The notes: a model not told the origin generated them from the sequence alone. A DNA stretch of 64,000 nt from Isoetes taiwanensis (GCA_021234155.1 JAJEKV010000020.1:3950563-4014562), one strand, 5' to 3'. Shown: positions 1 to 10,680, counted from the stretch's first letter. Numbers and translations: made by a program.

Positions 1-249
1 TAGATATTGAAAACTAATTATGACTTTGGCTTCTTGTGTGCATTAGAATCCTGTACATATTTTAAAACTTCTCACCATGTGTTCTTATGCCATTCCTTAG
101 TCAAGTTACAACTAAATCAAAGTTTTGTTTCAACTACGTTTTGCCAAACAAAAATTTAAGTCCTCCTCAGGTTCAATTGCAATACTGAAGCTTCTTAGTA
201 AGTATCTATCTATTTATTTAGGCCCTTAAACTTTACTTATTTTTGTTTT

Positions 250-582
250 CATGAGGGCTCAAAGGGTGCCAATTTTTTTTTTAATATAATAACCATATGT
301 AATTAACATTAATATTGATTAATATAAACTATTACATCAAACTATTTTAAATTAAAATCCCCCTCAAATCCCCTTTGGTTTGCGTGCATATTCACATCTG
401 GGGCGTAGGGCCCGAGGGCCCAATTTTTTTTTTAATATAACAATCAATACACAACTACCATTAACATTATTAACATAGACCATTGCATTTAACACATTTA
501 AATTAAAATCCCCCTTAAACCCCCTTTGGTTTGGGTGCATATTCACACGGGGGGTTATGTAGGGCAGCGAGAGCCCCAAAAA
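250..582. repeat. Tandem repeat in left arm, 2 x ~163 bp
   Basis: Two diverged copies (about 250-418 and 419-582) share the order T-run, AATATAA, AT-rich stretch, AAATTAAAATCCCCCT, CCCCTTTGGTTTG and GTGCATATTCACA. The right arm of the element has only one copy. This explains the repetitive reading frame on the minus strand here, which is not a gene. Confidence 0.7.
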
Positions 583-736
583 TATATTTACAATACATGT
601 ACAAAATTAATACCATTAAATACATTCTCTCAAACCTTATAGTATTTTGCAAACCTTAATATACACTACACAAAAACTTGTACATGCATACCCCACAAAC
701 GAGGATCGCTATGTATGGTCCAGATCTTGGAATAAA

Positions 737-3667
737 GGGCAAATATGCTCATCCGATAGCTCTCCAGTAATTAATGTCAACTACTTACCAATAATTGTCA
801 CCGCAATTGGCTTATTGAACCACCTTTATATGCAAAAAATTGCAAATCTTCTGCCTTCTCCATAAGCCCTACATCAGCAAGCACCATGATATATCTCTCA
901 CCATAAATGTATATAGTCATGCTAAGCAAACAAACTAAAAGAAACAATATGCAAGGTACATGACATCACAATTCTCTCATCTTCATCCAGTAGAGATTAT
1001 GCTCTTGTGCAGAAGTCATAGCTTTTCTAGTGATCTAGAATTTAGATCAGATCTAAGATTGCAGTGGATACATGGACCTTTTGAGCAAATAGCTATAAGA
1101 GGCGTGTATTATCATGCCCCAAATACCATGAGAGCAGTTGTCTCTTTACCAGAAGGCCAAATTCAAGATATAAATCATCATGAAGAAGTGAAAGCCATCC
1201 ATTTCATATACTATCCTACCTCACCTTATCTTCCTCCAAGCACGCCTGGACTCTGAGCCAATATCATGCTTAACTTCAAACAATGCTTATAATAACGACC
1301 ATATTCCAAACAAATCTTGTCCTCAACCTTATCAGCCTATCTTGCTCCAAAAGAAAGAACTAATTTATCAAGGAAATAGCAAAATGCTTGAGATAGTTCA
1401 AAATAGTGAATCCTAATATTATTAGATCTATAATATAAAGCATGGATAAATAAATCTCATTTTAGCTTCTTGCTCCAACAAAGACAGTTGACTGAAACCG
1501 ATAAGCTGACGTAGATTAAACATGGTAATTTGAACTGGCATGCAGTCTGAAATAGATGCATCAAAGACAAATTGCTATCTTAACTTTTTACATCTGGGTA
1601 CAAAATTGCTAGTGGGGTACAATTTTTGGCGAAGCACATATTAAGCACGTAAATAAATGGACACTATGAGAAGACCTGGACCATTAGGACCGTCAAAATC
1701 AATCAACGGCTAAAATTTCTTGATATGAGCCCGATGCTTCGTAACAGCAGCGACACTCCATTTGTGGCATTTGATCTACGTCACCAAATACAGCAAGCTA
1801 TGACTCATTGGAATCGGCATCCAAAACTAAGAATCCTTATGAAATTGCAGCTTCTACCTGTGCATATTTTGAGCACAATCATGAAAAATTCGATCAAGGT
1901 TGCCATAGAGTAGAAGCCAATATCTCATAAACTACTTGACGAAATGGATTGTCTTCAGTTCCTATGGATTCATAGTGCAAAAACGTCCTAGGACACCATG
2001 TTTCAGTTAAATCCATTGAGTATTTTCACCGCAAGAGGCCAAAAAACGATTTCTGATATTTTACCGTAAAAGCCTAATATCTTACAAACTACAACACAGA
2101 ATTTGATGCCATCTATTCCATTGGATTCGTGATGCAAAAACATCTTTGGAGGTCAAGTTTCAGATCATTCCATAGAGGATTGATAGTGAAAAAAGCTAAA
2201 AAACGATTTCTGATATCTATAAGGGAAAAGCTTATATCTCACAAACGGCTTCATAAAATCTAATGCCGTCTCTTCCATTAGATTGGAGATGCAAAAACGT
2301 ATTAGGAGATCAAATTTGAGTCACTTTCGTGAAGAATTATTGTGAATCAACCAAAAAATATTTCATCAGGTGCTTGTCTAAATAAGCACCGCACGTTAAA
2401 TGCTTATTATGTGCTGAAAAATCGCTGCGTTTAAGCACTTTAAGCGACGTCCGGACGGTGATTTCTGCTACCCAATATCAATTTTATGCCCATCTAACAG
2501 GTAAAGTGATTCCATACATTAATAAGAAACTTGTGCATCTATGCAAGACCCATTCAAGACATAAGAAAATGGAAATGAGCATTGAGATCAAGCAATTTCA
2601 TCAAAGTTTCTAGCTCAGATGCATGAAGACGCACACACAATTTTAACGAATAAAAATTGCACAAAAATATTAGCAAACCTCAGCTTCATCATGCTTCCCA
2701 GCTTCACCGGATTTTCTCCTGAGCAAGCCCATATTGGTACGCCCTCTATTAGAGATTGTTCCAGGTATCCACTCCTCCCGGATTAGTAGGAGTTGAATCA
2801 GTGATTTGCATATGAAAATACAAAAGTCAAAGAAATATTCAGGAGTGAAAAAATAAAAATAAATTATAACGAACCTGGCGAATCATGATGACATGATTCG
2901 AAACCCTTTAATTCCACCATTATACTGCCATGAACACCATATTTACTCATAAGACTCCAGCTTCAAGCATAGCTTAAAACTCAAAACCCTATATACCAGC
3001 CAAAGAACAAGCCGTCACATACCCTAGGCAATTAAATCGTTCTGGCTGTGCAACATCCGTTGTTGCCACAGAGCCTGGCATGCTGCAACAAATACTGAAT
3101 AAAGATCAAGCTGGTGTTAGGATCTACAGAGGTGAGCAAGAAAAATATATTTGTATTTTCCACAGGCCCAGTCATTCTAATCCGGTGAAAAGATCCATGC
3201 CGAAAACCCCAGGCTCTCATCCCGTGCCCATGCCGCCAAAAATTGGGGATGGATAAGCTGAGAGCCCCCATAATTGATTTTTTTTTAGGCCAAGGGCCGA
3301 TTTTTGGAACATCGAGAAAATTTTCCGCTGGCAAAAACCCCCATAACCATAGAAAACTAACTTAAAAAAAAATCCAAAAAGTTTTCCTCTAGACCGGAAA
3401 AACCAAATTTAAACAATAGGATATATATAACATTCCTTTTGCACAAAGTTTATAAAAAATGTAGAACGGTACTCGTATAAATATATACTGACACTTTAAA
3501 ATTGAAACCTGTCTGTATAAATTTATACGAGGGGAGGTTGTTCTTCCCAGTCCACAGGACTCTCGTCTCCCTTTGGATATGTTTCTTGAGAGGCCACAAA
3601 GCCAGAGACACCTGCTTCCGATTCTAATTTATTGGAACAAGCTGTTTGGCAGGCTCTAGCTCTACTG
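737..3667. other. Interior of the inverted-end element, no gene seen
   Basis: I see no recognisable coding sequence between the arms. Short open frames, such as 960-1,256, resemble no family I know. The stretch holds the degenerate tandem repeat at 1,912-2,355 and, near the right arm (3,473-3,530), two copies of a TATAAATTTATA-type palindrome like those clustered at 6.8-10.7 kb. Confidence 0.5.
1912..2355. repeat. Degenerate tandem repeat, ~155-bp unit, 3 copies
   Basis: The landmark AAGCCTAATATCTTACAAAC recurs in diverged form at about 1,915, 2,070 and 2,229. Each copy is followed by ATGCAAAAACGT or a close variant. The first two copies end in AAAAAACGATTTCTGATAT. Confidence 0.6.
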
Positions 3668-4079
3668 ATTCCAAGATCTGGACCGTACATAGCGATCCTC
3701 GTTTGTGGGGTATGCATGTACAAGTTTTTGTATATCGTATATTAAGGTTTGCAGAATACTATAAGGTTTGAGAGAATGTACTTAATGGTGTTAAGTTTGT
3801 ACATGTATTGTAAATTTTTTGGGGCTCTCGCTGCCCTACGTAACCCCCCCGGTGAATATGCACCCAAACCAAAGGGGGTTTAAGGGGGATTTTTATTTAA
3901 ATGTGTCAAATGCAATGATTTATGTTAATAATGTTAATGATAGTTGTATGTTAATGGTTTGTGTTAACTAAAAAATTTTTTGGCCCCTTCGGGGCCTTAA
4001 AAATGGTGTAGGGGTGTAGATATAGACATTACCTAATACTCTAATGATGGATGGTTTCATCCTTGTAAATTTACCTAGA

Positions 4080-4690
4080 CTACATACCACCAAACAAAGT
4101 CACGGTTGGAAAAGGACTGCTACATCCCATAATTCCAGTGGGTCCCGAACTTTGGAATGGAAACTGGTTGGTACTTGGCACAATCTTCCCAAAAGCATTG
4201 TTGTTCCTTGTGGAGGATGAGCAGCGGGGACCATTATAAGGATTTCTAAGGAGCATCTCAAATTTAGAGTTCTTTGCCATGAACATGTTCATTTGTCTTT
4301 GGATCTATATAAATATAAAATGCCATCAAGACTTTATTGCTAAGTTCCTATTAGGGAATTAACTTTTAGAAACAAGTACACAATTGCACCCACCAAATCT
4401 GGTGGTGGAATCCCTTGCTTTGCACCTTCATATGCAATTGAGCGAAGTTCTTCAAAACTCATGTCCCCGACCATATCATTCAGAAGGCTGCAAGAAAACA
4501 CCATGGATTATTATGGTTGTGATACCGCATCCATTTCGGACGATGCAAACTGGTGCGAGACTTAGTTTAAAATCTTTTCCCAAAGTTTTGTCTCACTATT
4601 TCCAATGTGCATAGCATGTGAGACGTCAAAACATGGGGCGCTCTTTGAAGTCATCCTTGATTTGCTCTTTACAAACCTTAGGATCATTAC
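4080..4690 (-). pseudogene. NUP42/CCCH zinc-finger protein fragment
   Basis: Minus-strand exon-like pieces resemble the region after the CCCH finger of plant nucleoporin NUP42-like proteins (rice C3H16 type). The piece at about 4,600-4,690 reads CNDPKVCKEQIKDDFKERP, then a premature stop, then RLTCYAH. The piece at about 4,410-4,487 reads NDMVGDMSFEELRSIAYEGA. The piece at about 4,080-4,262 is Ser/Asn/Phe-rich with scattered FG-like spacing. In the family these segments occur in this order, and the protein acts at the cytoplasmic face of the nuclear pore in mRNA export. The CCCH finger itself is absent, a stop replaces the expected Trp before LTCYAH, and introns are retained. It is therefore a genomic gene fragment rather than a retrocopy. 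The assignment rests on recalled family motifs. Confidence 0.6.
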
Positions 4691-4979
4691 ACCTGATAAA
4701 ATAGACAGCTTGTCACACTGAACGATATAAAAGCTATGACTTGTAGATGAGGTTTGGCAGGCAGTACCTATGTTCAGCCGGTGCTTGTGAAACTTGTGTG
4801 GCTTGTGAAAACAGTGATCCATAGTAGTTCCCATTTCCACTCCAACGGATCGCTAACTTGCAAAATGTTCCATTAAACACCGCGGTTCTCTATCACATCA
4901 AAACGACTAAAAGTCGGGGTGATGATAACTTCTTGTAGGCGGTTTGCTTGTTGAAGAGTAAGTTGTTGAAGGAACAGTT

Positions 4980-5760
4980 GAATATTCAAAGTCTAGTATG
5001 TCTCAACCAAAAGCTTCACACCACCCAATTCAGTGGCAAGATAACCATAAGCCTTCTCAAAGGGTTGCAATTTAGACGCTTCAAGGTCAAGCACAAGTGC
5101 AGGTTCATCAAATTGAATCCATTTTGCACCTGCTGCTTTCAGCTCACCTATGACTTCCCTGCACATATAAGGCCAGCTTAAATAACCTGAAACAATAAGA
5201 AGTACTATCTAGGATAACAGCTTTAAGATTACCCATAGACTGGCAGCAAGGAGTCAAGCAGAGAAAGAAGATCAAATCCTTTAGCCACACCCTTTGCTGG
5301 CTTTGCAAATAACAGATCGTGAATGGGCCAACAATACTTGAGGAGCAGTCTCAATGCCAAGCTGTAATAAAATGATATAAATAAGCACATGATACACATG
5401 CAGCGGGAAAGGAATGCTTACATCACGGAACAAAGAAGCTAATCATTCGAAAACAAGGTTACGAGTAAGCCTAAAACAATGAGCTTTTGGGATATGTAAC
5501 TTACTAGTTCTTTGTATCAAGCACTTGGTCATAATAGGAGAAGGTATCGCTTGGAATGTATGTGGCCTTGACATCGGACATCTGTTGCCATATGGATGCC
5601 CTCAAATCCTTGGCGCCTTTCTCCACATCTTCAAGCGATGGTTTTCTTGTCCCGAATCGACTCGGGGGCAAATTTCAACTCCCTCTTTGGCCCCATACGG
5701 GGATAACCAACCACATGAGATGCCATTACGATGGTGCGGACCAACTAGGAAAAGAACAAA
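4980..5760 (-). pseudogene. Methionine synthase (MetE) gene fragment
   Basis: Three minus-strand exon pieces match cobalamin-independent methionine synthase, the cytosolic enzyme that methylates homocysteine using methyltetrahydrofolate. The piece at about 5,505-5,757 starts [20 protein letters not shown] and continues, after a one-frame slip, into [20 protein letters not shown] and [10 protein letters not shown]. The second, at about 5,230-5,316, reads LLFAKPAKGVAKGFDLLSLL. The third, at about 4,988-5,153, reads [20 protein letters not shown] and ends in VKLLVETY followed by a stop. The exons carrying roughly residues 80-185 and everything after about residue 290 are missing. A splice acceptor precedes the start and a donor follows the first piece, so this is a broken genomic copy. 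It lies in tandem, same strand, with the NUP42 and RPS16 pieces. Confidence 0.85.
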
Positions 5761-6046
5761 AAGCAGGGGTTAACGATGCTATGCGGAGACAATTACAATA
5801 TTCTCAAATTCCAACCAAATTTTGCGTTTTTTGTGACTTATCATTCCCAAGCACCTTTGAAATTTTGAACGAAACATGTGGGAGGGCACGCTTGAAGCAT
5901 GGAGTCTGCATTGGAGAGGCCACGCAGATGGAAGGAATCCCTATGTTGCGGGAAATTGGGTATTGCCTTCTGCAACAATGTATAGATTGCAAAGACTTAG
6001 AATGCGACAGGCGAGTGCAGTTCCTCATGGCCCATGCTGGCCTGGA

Positions 6047-6105
6047 GCCTTGGCAATGCTCTGGCGGATGGCATACTGGGAGGTATGGCCACCTCCACGA
6101 ACCCT
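6047..6105 (-). pseudogene. 40S ribosomal protein S16 (uS9) exon fragment
   Basis: The minus strand reads DMRIRVRGGGHTSQ followed by YAIRQSIAKA, the most conserved part of cytosolic uS9, which contacts tRNA and mRNA in the small subunit. One residue (normally Ile after GGGHTSQ) is missing and the match stops after IAKA. I recognise nothing after it (5,790-6,046). With only about 20 codons it is a fragment, sitting between the MetE piece and the 3' end of the methyltransferase gene. Confidence 0.75.
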
Positions 6106-6837
6106 AATCCTCATATCTTATTGGCAAAGCACCCTAAAATAACCCTAAAGTGAAACATCTCGATGCTTGCATGAATGGGTTATTAAAAAGAAAAGAGGAA
6201 TAAAAAAATAAAATGGGATAAACCATTGGGGATATGGAATTTAGACAATAAAAATGCGGAGTGCACTCTAGATATACTGATTAGTATGCTTCGCACAATA
6301 CGCCCATGAAATCATATGAAAACCATGCCAAAAAGCGTATAAAATCATAAAAAAAACCCCCTGTTATAATGCTACATATTCATCAGGAAAGGACTCACAT
6401 GAACTTATTCTGGTTCTGATGAAACTGATCTTGTCTGGGTCTACGTCAACTGACACCACATTACGCCCCTGCTTAAGTGCGCAAATTACTGTGGTGTCAG
6501 TTCCAGAAAAAGCGTCCAGTACCCAGTCCCCCGGGCAAGTAAACTATTGTATCAGATTATTAATAAGCCTTTGAGGCTTTTGGTAATGGGACACCACAGC
6601 GCATTGTCTCTGTGGGTCTCTCAGCTTTTGCAAGACAGTTGGGAAATGGAATGCATTGCATGGCGGAAACTGTGTATTAAAATGCACCATGGTCTTTTTA
6701 GTGTCCGCGCTGTAATATCTCATACGAAAGGGCTCGAAGCAGCTGATTAAACACGGACCCCCACCATGATCTTTGACGTTAGTCTTCAGCCTAGCAGCAT
6801 AAAAAGAAATTGTAAGCTAAAAGTAATCAGAAAATAA

Positions 6838-6998
6838 TATAAATTTATACGGCCAGGGTTCTTATGGTATAAATTTATACCACAAGGCACCAGGATATAA
6901 GTTTATACCGCAGGTTTTTGACAAGAAATTTACACCACAGGGCTCCAACCATATAAATTTATACCGCAGGGCACCCGCGATATAAATTTATACCGTAG
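6838..6998. repeat. Palindrome array A (intron 6), 6 copies
   Basis: Six copies of the GGTATAAATTTATACC-type palindrome, some diverged (for example GATATAAGTTTATACC), are spaced 25-33 bp apart by GC-richer spacers such as ACAAGGCACCAG and GCAGGGCACCCGCG. The array lies within the intron between the motif IV exon and the motif I exon of the methyltransferase gene. Confidence 0.85.
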
Positions 6999-8072
6999 GA
7001 TTCCAGTGAAAAAGAAAACGTGAATGAATGCAAAGCTTACCAAATGCAGTTTTTGAAGCCGGCGTTGCAGACCGCTCCTATTGATTTGAGCACTGACAAT
7101 ATCTGCAGGTCGAAGTGAAAATAATAACCCGTCAATTTGATGACAGGGTGACTTCCTTCAGGGCATCCAAAAAAGTTGTACTTGCACATGTGTGAAAGCC
7201 TCATCATTGAAGGCGCTGTCTTTAATCTTGAAGCCATATGGAATGTCGGCTATGCACAATGCGAAGTTCTGCTTATCCACCACAGTCCCCAGCCTAGTGC
7301 AGTCACCTTGTACAATTTTGTACAAGCAGTCCTGGCCAAAAGTAGTAAATCTTTCGTAGCCATTGTCAAAACTGCTTGACGCGACTTGCTTTCCCTATTC
7401 GATGGCCTTCAATCTTTGCCTTTCCTCTTTGGCCCTCCGAACCAGGTTTAGAAAGCCTGGTGGCAGGCCTTTCTTCTTGTTCTATAAGTGAACAGTGAGA
7501 CAAAGGCACAAAGGCAAAACATGTTCTCTACAAAACTCACCCAATCACTGAAGTTTACAGCATATTCTCTGATTATGCTGTCTGTCGTACACGTTGGATA
7601 AAGAAGCTTGCACTCTTTCCAGTCTTCTAGGTTTAGTTGCTTCATTAACTCGGGCTGGCAGGTGACAATGTTATTATGACTGCAAAGATAAAGAGGTTGT
7701 AAGGCAAAGTGTGTAAAAAAAGAACACTAGACAGTAAAGGCGGCTTACGTCTTAGCTTCCTTTGCCATTTCATGGAGAGTAAATTCTTTGGCCACAACTT
7801 TTTCTAAGAGCCATGCAAAAATTTCTTTGCTCTTCAGCCCCTTAGTTGTGTTCATGGTACTATGCTCATATTTTTTGTTTTGTTTCAGTGTTTTTTTTTT
7901 TTTTTTTTTGGTTTTTTTCCAGCAGTATTGGCTTGCTCCTTAAGTTCACCATCTTCGAACATGTAGAATATTCTTTCCTATAGATCCTACACCTGTTAAA
8001 AGTTAAAGACAAATAGCTTAGTGCAAATGGCCTATTGTGGTACAACAAATGTTAGAGGCAGAGTCCAAACCA

Positions 8073-8318
8073 CGGTATAAATTTATACCATTCCAGGCCC
8101 CAGTATAAATTTATACCAGTCCATGCCACAATATAAATTTATACCGTTGACGGCATCGGTATAAGTTTATATCGTTGAAGGCTGCTGTATAAATTTGTAC
8201 CAGTCGAGGCCGCGGTATAAATTTATACCGGTGCATGCCACGGTATAAATTTATACCGCCTCAGGCCAGGCCCCGGTATAAATTTATACCGAGGCACGTC
8301 GGTATTAATTTTTACCGT
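8073..8318. repeat. Palindrome array B (intron 3), 9 copies
   Basis: Nine copies of the 16-bp palindrome or one-to-three-base variants occur at about 27-32 bp intervals, with spacers related to AGTCCATGCCACGG in direct orientation. It is thus a tandem minisatellite whose unit contains a perfect palindrome. It occupies most of the intron following the ParB-like exon. Confidence 0.88.
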
Positions 8319-9387
8319 GGCTTCAGTGTTGCATCTGATCTACACGTTCTAGACCACATAGAAACAAAATAGAATTGAAAGGAGAATTTAGAGGCTATTA
8401 TTGTTCTTACTTGGTCGTCTCTAAAAGCAAGCTGGAAGTAGTTATCGTAGTGCTTCACTGCCATGTGAGGCTTCTTATCAGAGTCGTAGCTCAGGAGGCA
8501 ATATTCTGTCACATAGGCCTCACGTAGTTCTTGGAGCTTGTTCTTCTGCTTCTTGAAGTCCTCTCCATGCATTTGTTTGAACTCGACATACTCTCTGTGC
8601 ATGAAGCGGATCTTATCTATTAGGCTCATCTTCAACCTGAAATCATTGTCGATGTTGTGGCTCACGGCAATGACTTTTGCCTCTTCGTCTGTCAACCACA
8701 CGTATATATGGGCTTCCACGCTCTTCCAGACCTCGTTTCTGCTTTCTCCTTTAGATTGCTCTTTCCTTGCCTTATAACTGTGCGTACCACTGAATACATA
8801 ATAAGTGTAGTCCTCGAAGTCAGCCTTCTTGTACTGCCTGAGCTCTTGGATCTACGTTCTATCCACCATAACAACAAGTGGCGACACATGGGCATGTGGA
8901 TTTCTTCGCATTCGCTGCTTCAGTATAGCCACATGTGCTGCGTACAACTTCCTCACCTGAAGCACTCTGATCCCATCTTCATTTTTCGGTTGCCCCTTGA
9001 TCGTGCTCAGTGTTAGTGATATTGTTTGCTTTAAAAGCTTTGTCTCATTAACCTTTTTTAAGATAGCACTTGACCTGTCTGAGGGTTGCAAAATAATATC
9101 TGCACCAGGAGCCCTTTGAAGTGCTTCTACCGACTCCTCGATTGTCAAGGCCTTTGTGGTTCTAGATTTCTTACTAGCCAGTGTCTTCACAACCATGGCT
9201 TTCCTCTTGCCCTTCCCTTTCATTATTACCTCTTCTCCTCCTCCTCTTTCGGCTCGCTCTCTTTCTTCACGTCCTCCTTAGCATGTGGGTACCACAAACC
9301 TTTGACCATAACTCTCTCGTTACAGAGGATTACAGAAGATAGGATGTCTACTATATCCTGTAGAAAGGAACATTAATTAGTCCACTG

Positions 9388-9407
9388 TCGGTATAAATTT
9401 ATACGGA
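9388..9407. repeat. Single palindrome copy in intron 2
   Basis: One copy, GTATAAATTTATAC (14 bp, perfect), sits in the 87-bp intron 9,358-9,444 of the ParB/methyltransferase gene. That intron has clean GTAAGT and CTACAG ends. Confidence 0.8.
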
Positions 9408-9995
9408 GAAGACGCGAAGAACAGAAGGAGCAGTGCACACTTACATAACCAAGCTTGTTGTTATCTGAGATGTACTCGCAGACTTCCTTTGGTTTGCACA
9501 TGCTTATTCGGAACATTTTGATGTTCAGAATATACTCTATGTCGCCTTCATCGTTCATGCAATTCATTAGTAACTCGTCCTTGTTTTCTGTGGACGTCAA
9601 ACTTGTCATTTCGCCTGCGGGCTAGTAATCCTCAGGCCTGAACCTCCCCCTTCCTGTCTTATTGGACAGGTACAGGCACGCATCAGTGGGGTAGCGTTCT
9701 CTCGCTCCCCTGTGCACGTACCATGTAACATCCTTTAGTTCGTAGGATTGTGGCTTCGAAGAAGACTATTGACCTTTGCCTTTAAAGACAAGCTTGGGGC
9801 TGAAAAGGCATAAAAACAACACTTTAACTTCACGAAAACTGAATTTACCTCAAATTTCTAACTACTTTAGTTCTAAAAATGGTGCCTTAAAGGACCTCAA
9901 TGTGGGGTTATTGTACCCTTTTCTCGGTGGCTTTAGCCACTAAAATACACCACTATTATCCAAAACGTATAATTTCATACCATTATTTAGGCCGA

Positions 9996-10290
9996 ACATT
10001 CGTGGTATAAATTTATACAGAGGAGGTGGTCTCCCGATATAAATTTATACCGAAAGAACACGGACGGGATAAATTTATCCCAACAGAAGCTCAAGCGGTA
10101 TAAATTTATACCGCTGATATAAATTTATACCATTGCGGAACTCTCGTGGTATAAATTTATACTGCGAGAGTTCTGCAACAATTTATACCGAGGGAGCACT
10201 CTCGCGGTATAAATTTATACCGGGAGACCACCTTCTCTGTATAAATTTATACCAAGAAAGTGATGCCTCGGTATTAAATCATACCAATAG
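9996..10290. repeat. Palindrome array D (intron 1), ~10 copies, folded
   Basis: About ten copies fill intron 1 (9,800-10,361). Here the spacers are also complementary: AGAGGAGGTGGTCTCCCG (10,019-10,036) faces CGGGAGACCACCTTCTCT (about 10,224-10,241), and AACTCTCG faces CGAGAGTT around the copy at 10,147. The whole array can fold on itself. The copy at 10,066-10,081 is GGGATAAATTTATCCC: both arms changed together and the palindrome is kept. Confidence 0.85.
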
Positions 10291-10537
10291 ACTGACGACG
10301 GAAGAACAGTAAAGAGATTGAAAGAAATGCAAAACTAAAAAGGTCCAGGTTGGAGACTTACATGGCCATGTCCGTATAGAATTGCTTATAGCTGTTCGGA
10401 GGAGAAAATAGGGGCGAGTATATAAGGCGGATCACGAGCGCCTTCGAATCCAAATAGCGTATACAGAAAATGGACGCGCCCCCGCCGCCCTTAAGTACTT
10501 TTGCTATGCACTTTCGTATAGCATTTTTCCATACCAT

Positions 10538-10680
10538 TTCGTATACAGTAATCTGAACTTCTCGTATAAATTTATACCATCTCTGTATAAATTTGTATCG
10601 GTCCGTCTGTTGTGCTTCCGTTTCATATAAATTTATACCGCACGGTATAAATTTATACCGTCTAAATCTACTTGCTCATA
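10538..10680. promoter_or_regulatory. Divergent intergenic region with 4 palindromes
   Basis: The 143 bp between the presumed starts of the minus-strand ParB/methyltransferase gene (10,537) and the plus-strand proline-rich gene (10,681) hold four palindrome copies, at about 10,563, 10,584, 10,624 and 10,645. Position suggests a shared promoter with a repeated binding site. No transcription start evidence is available from sequence alone. Confidence 0.55.

Larger units (their letters stand above)
246..3998. mobile_element. 3.75-kb element with long inverted ends
   Basis: The sequence at about 419-736 recurs as its reverse complement at about 3,668-3,990, with the same order of landmarks: a T-rich tract, TTAACATTATTAACATA, a block of five C and three G runs, GGGCAGCGAGAGCCCC, and ACGAGGATCGCTATGTA. 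The left arm also carries a second, diverged tandem copy of its outer 160 bp (about 250-418). Long inverted ends with subterminal tandem repeats are typical of foldback or Mutator-like non-autonomous elements. I found no transposase-like coding sequence between the arms and no convincing target-site duplication, so the outer limits are approximate and the class is unassigned. Confidence 0.6.
6399..10537 (-). pseudogene. ParB-like / beta-class DNA methyltransferase fusion gene
   Basis: Seven exons are read on the minus strand: 10,537-10,362; 9,799-9,445; 9,357-8,411; 7,977-7,749; 7,679-7,541; 7,481-7,041; 6,790-6,399. Most have GT donors and AG acceptors in compatible phase. Exon 3 holds a ParB/sulfiredoxin-like region: a R-rich stretch ending HVSPLVVMVD, then YYVFSGTHSYKARKE (the G-x-H-x3-A box), then VYVWLTDEEAKVIA-like and SHNID. 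Exons 6-7 hold a DNA N6-adenine/N4-cytosine methyltransferase in beta order: KIVQGDC and IADIPYGF (motif IV, normally DPPY), then HYQKPQRLINNLI, then PGDWVLDAFSGTDTT (motif I) and NVVSVDVDPDK (motif II). Damage includes five in-frame TAG stops (9,766, 9,622, 8,852, 7,395, 6,544), a frameshift near 9,225, another near 7,190, and a poly(A) expansion in exon 4. The start at 10,537 is the first ATG of the open exon 1. Substrate and role are inferred from the fold only. Not functional as read. Confidence 0.75.

Noticed and set aside
960-1256. 98-codon open frame in the inverted-end element
   Set aside because: No family resemblance, no splice or start context, and composition like the surrounding AT-rich DNA.
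5525-6142. Long plus-strand frames of up to 183 codons
   Set aside because: They are antisense to the methionine synthase and S16 pieces on the minus strand, which match known families; the plus frames match nothing.
6399-10537. Bacterial or phage contamination carrying ParB and a methyltransferase
   Set aside because: The coding sequence is split by spliceosomal introns with plant-like signals and is continuous with plant gene fragments on both sides.
6838-10660. CRISPR-like array made of short palindromic repeats and spacers
   Set aside because: Repeats are only 14-16 bp. Spacers are themselves related or complementary, copies lie in spliced introns of a plant gene, and no cas-like genes are present. 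It is a palindrome-bearing minisatellite.
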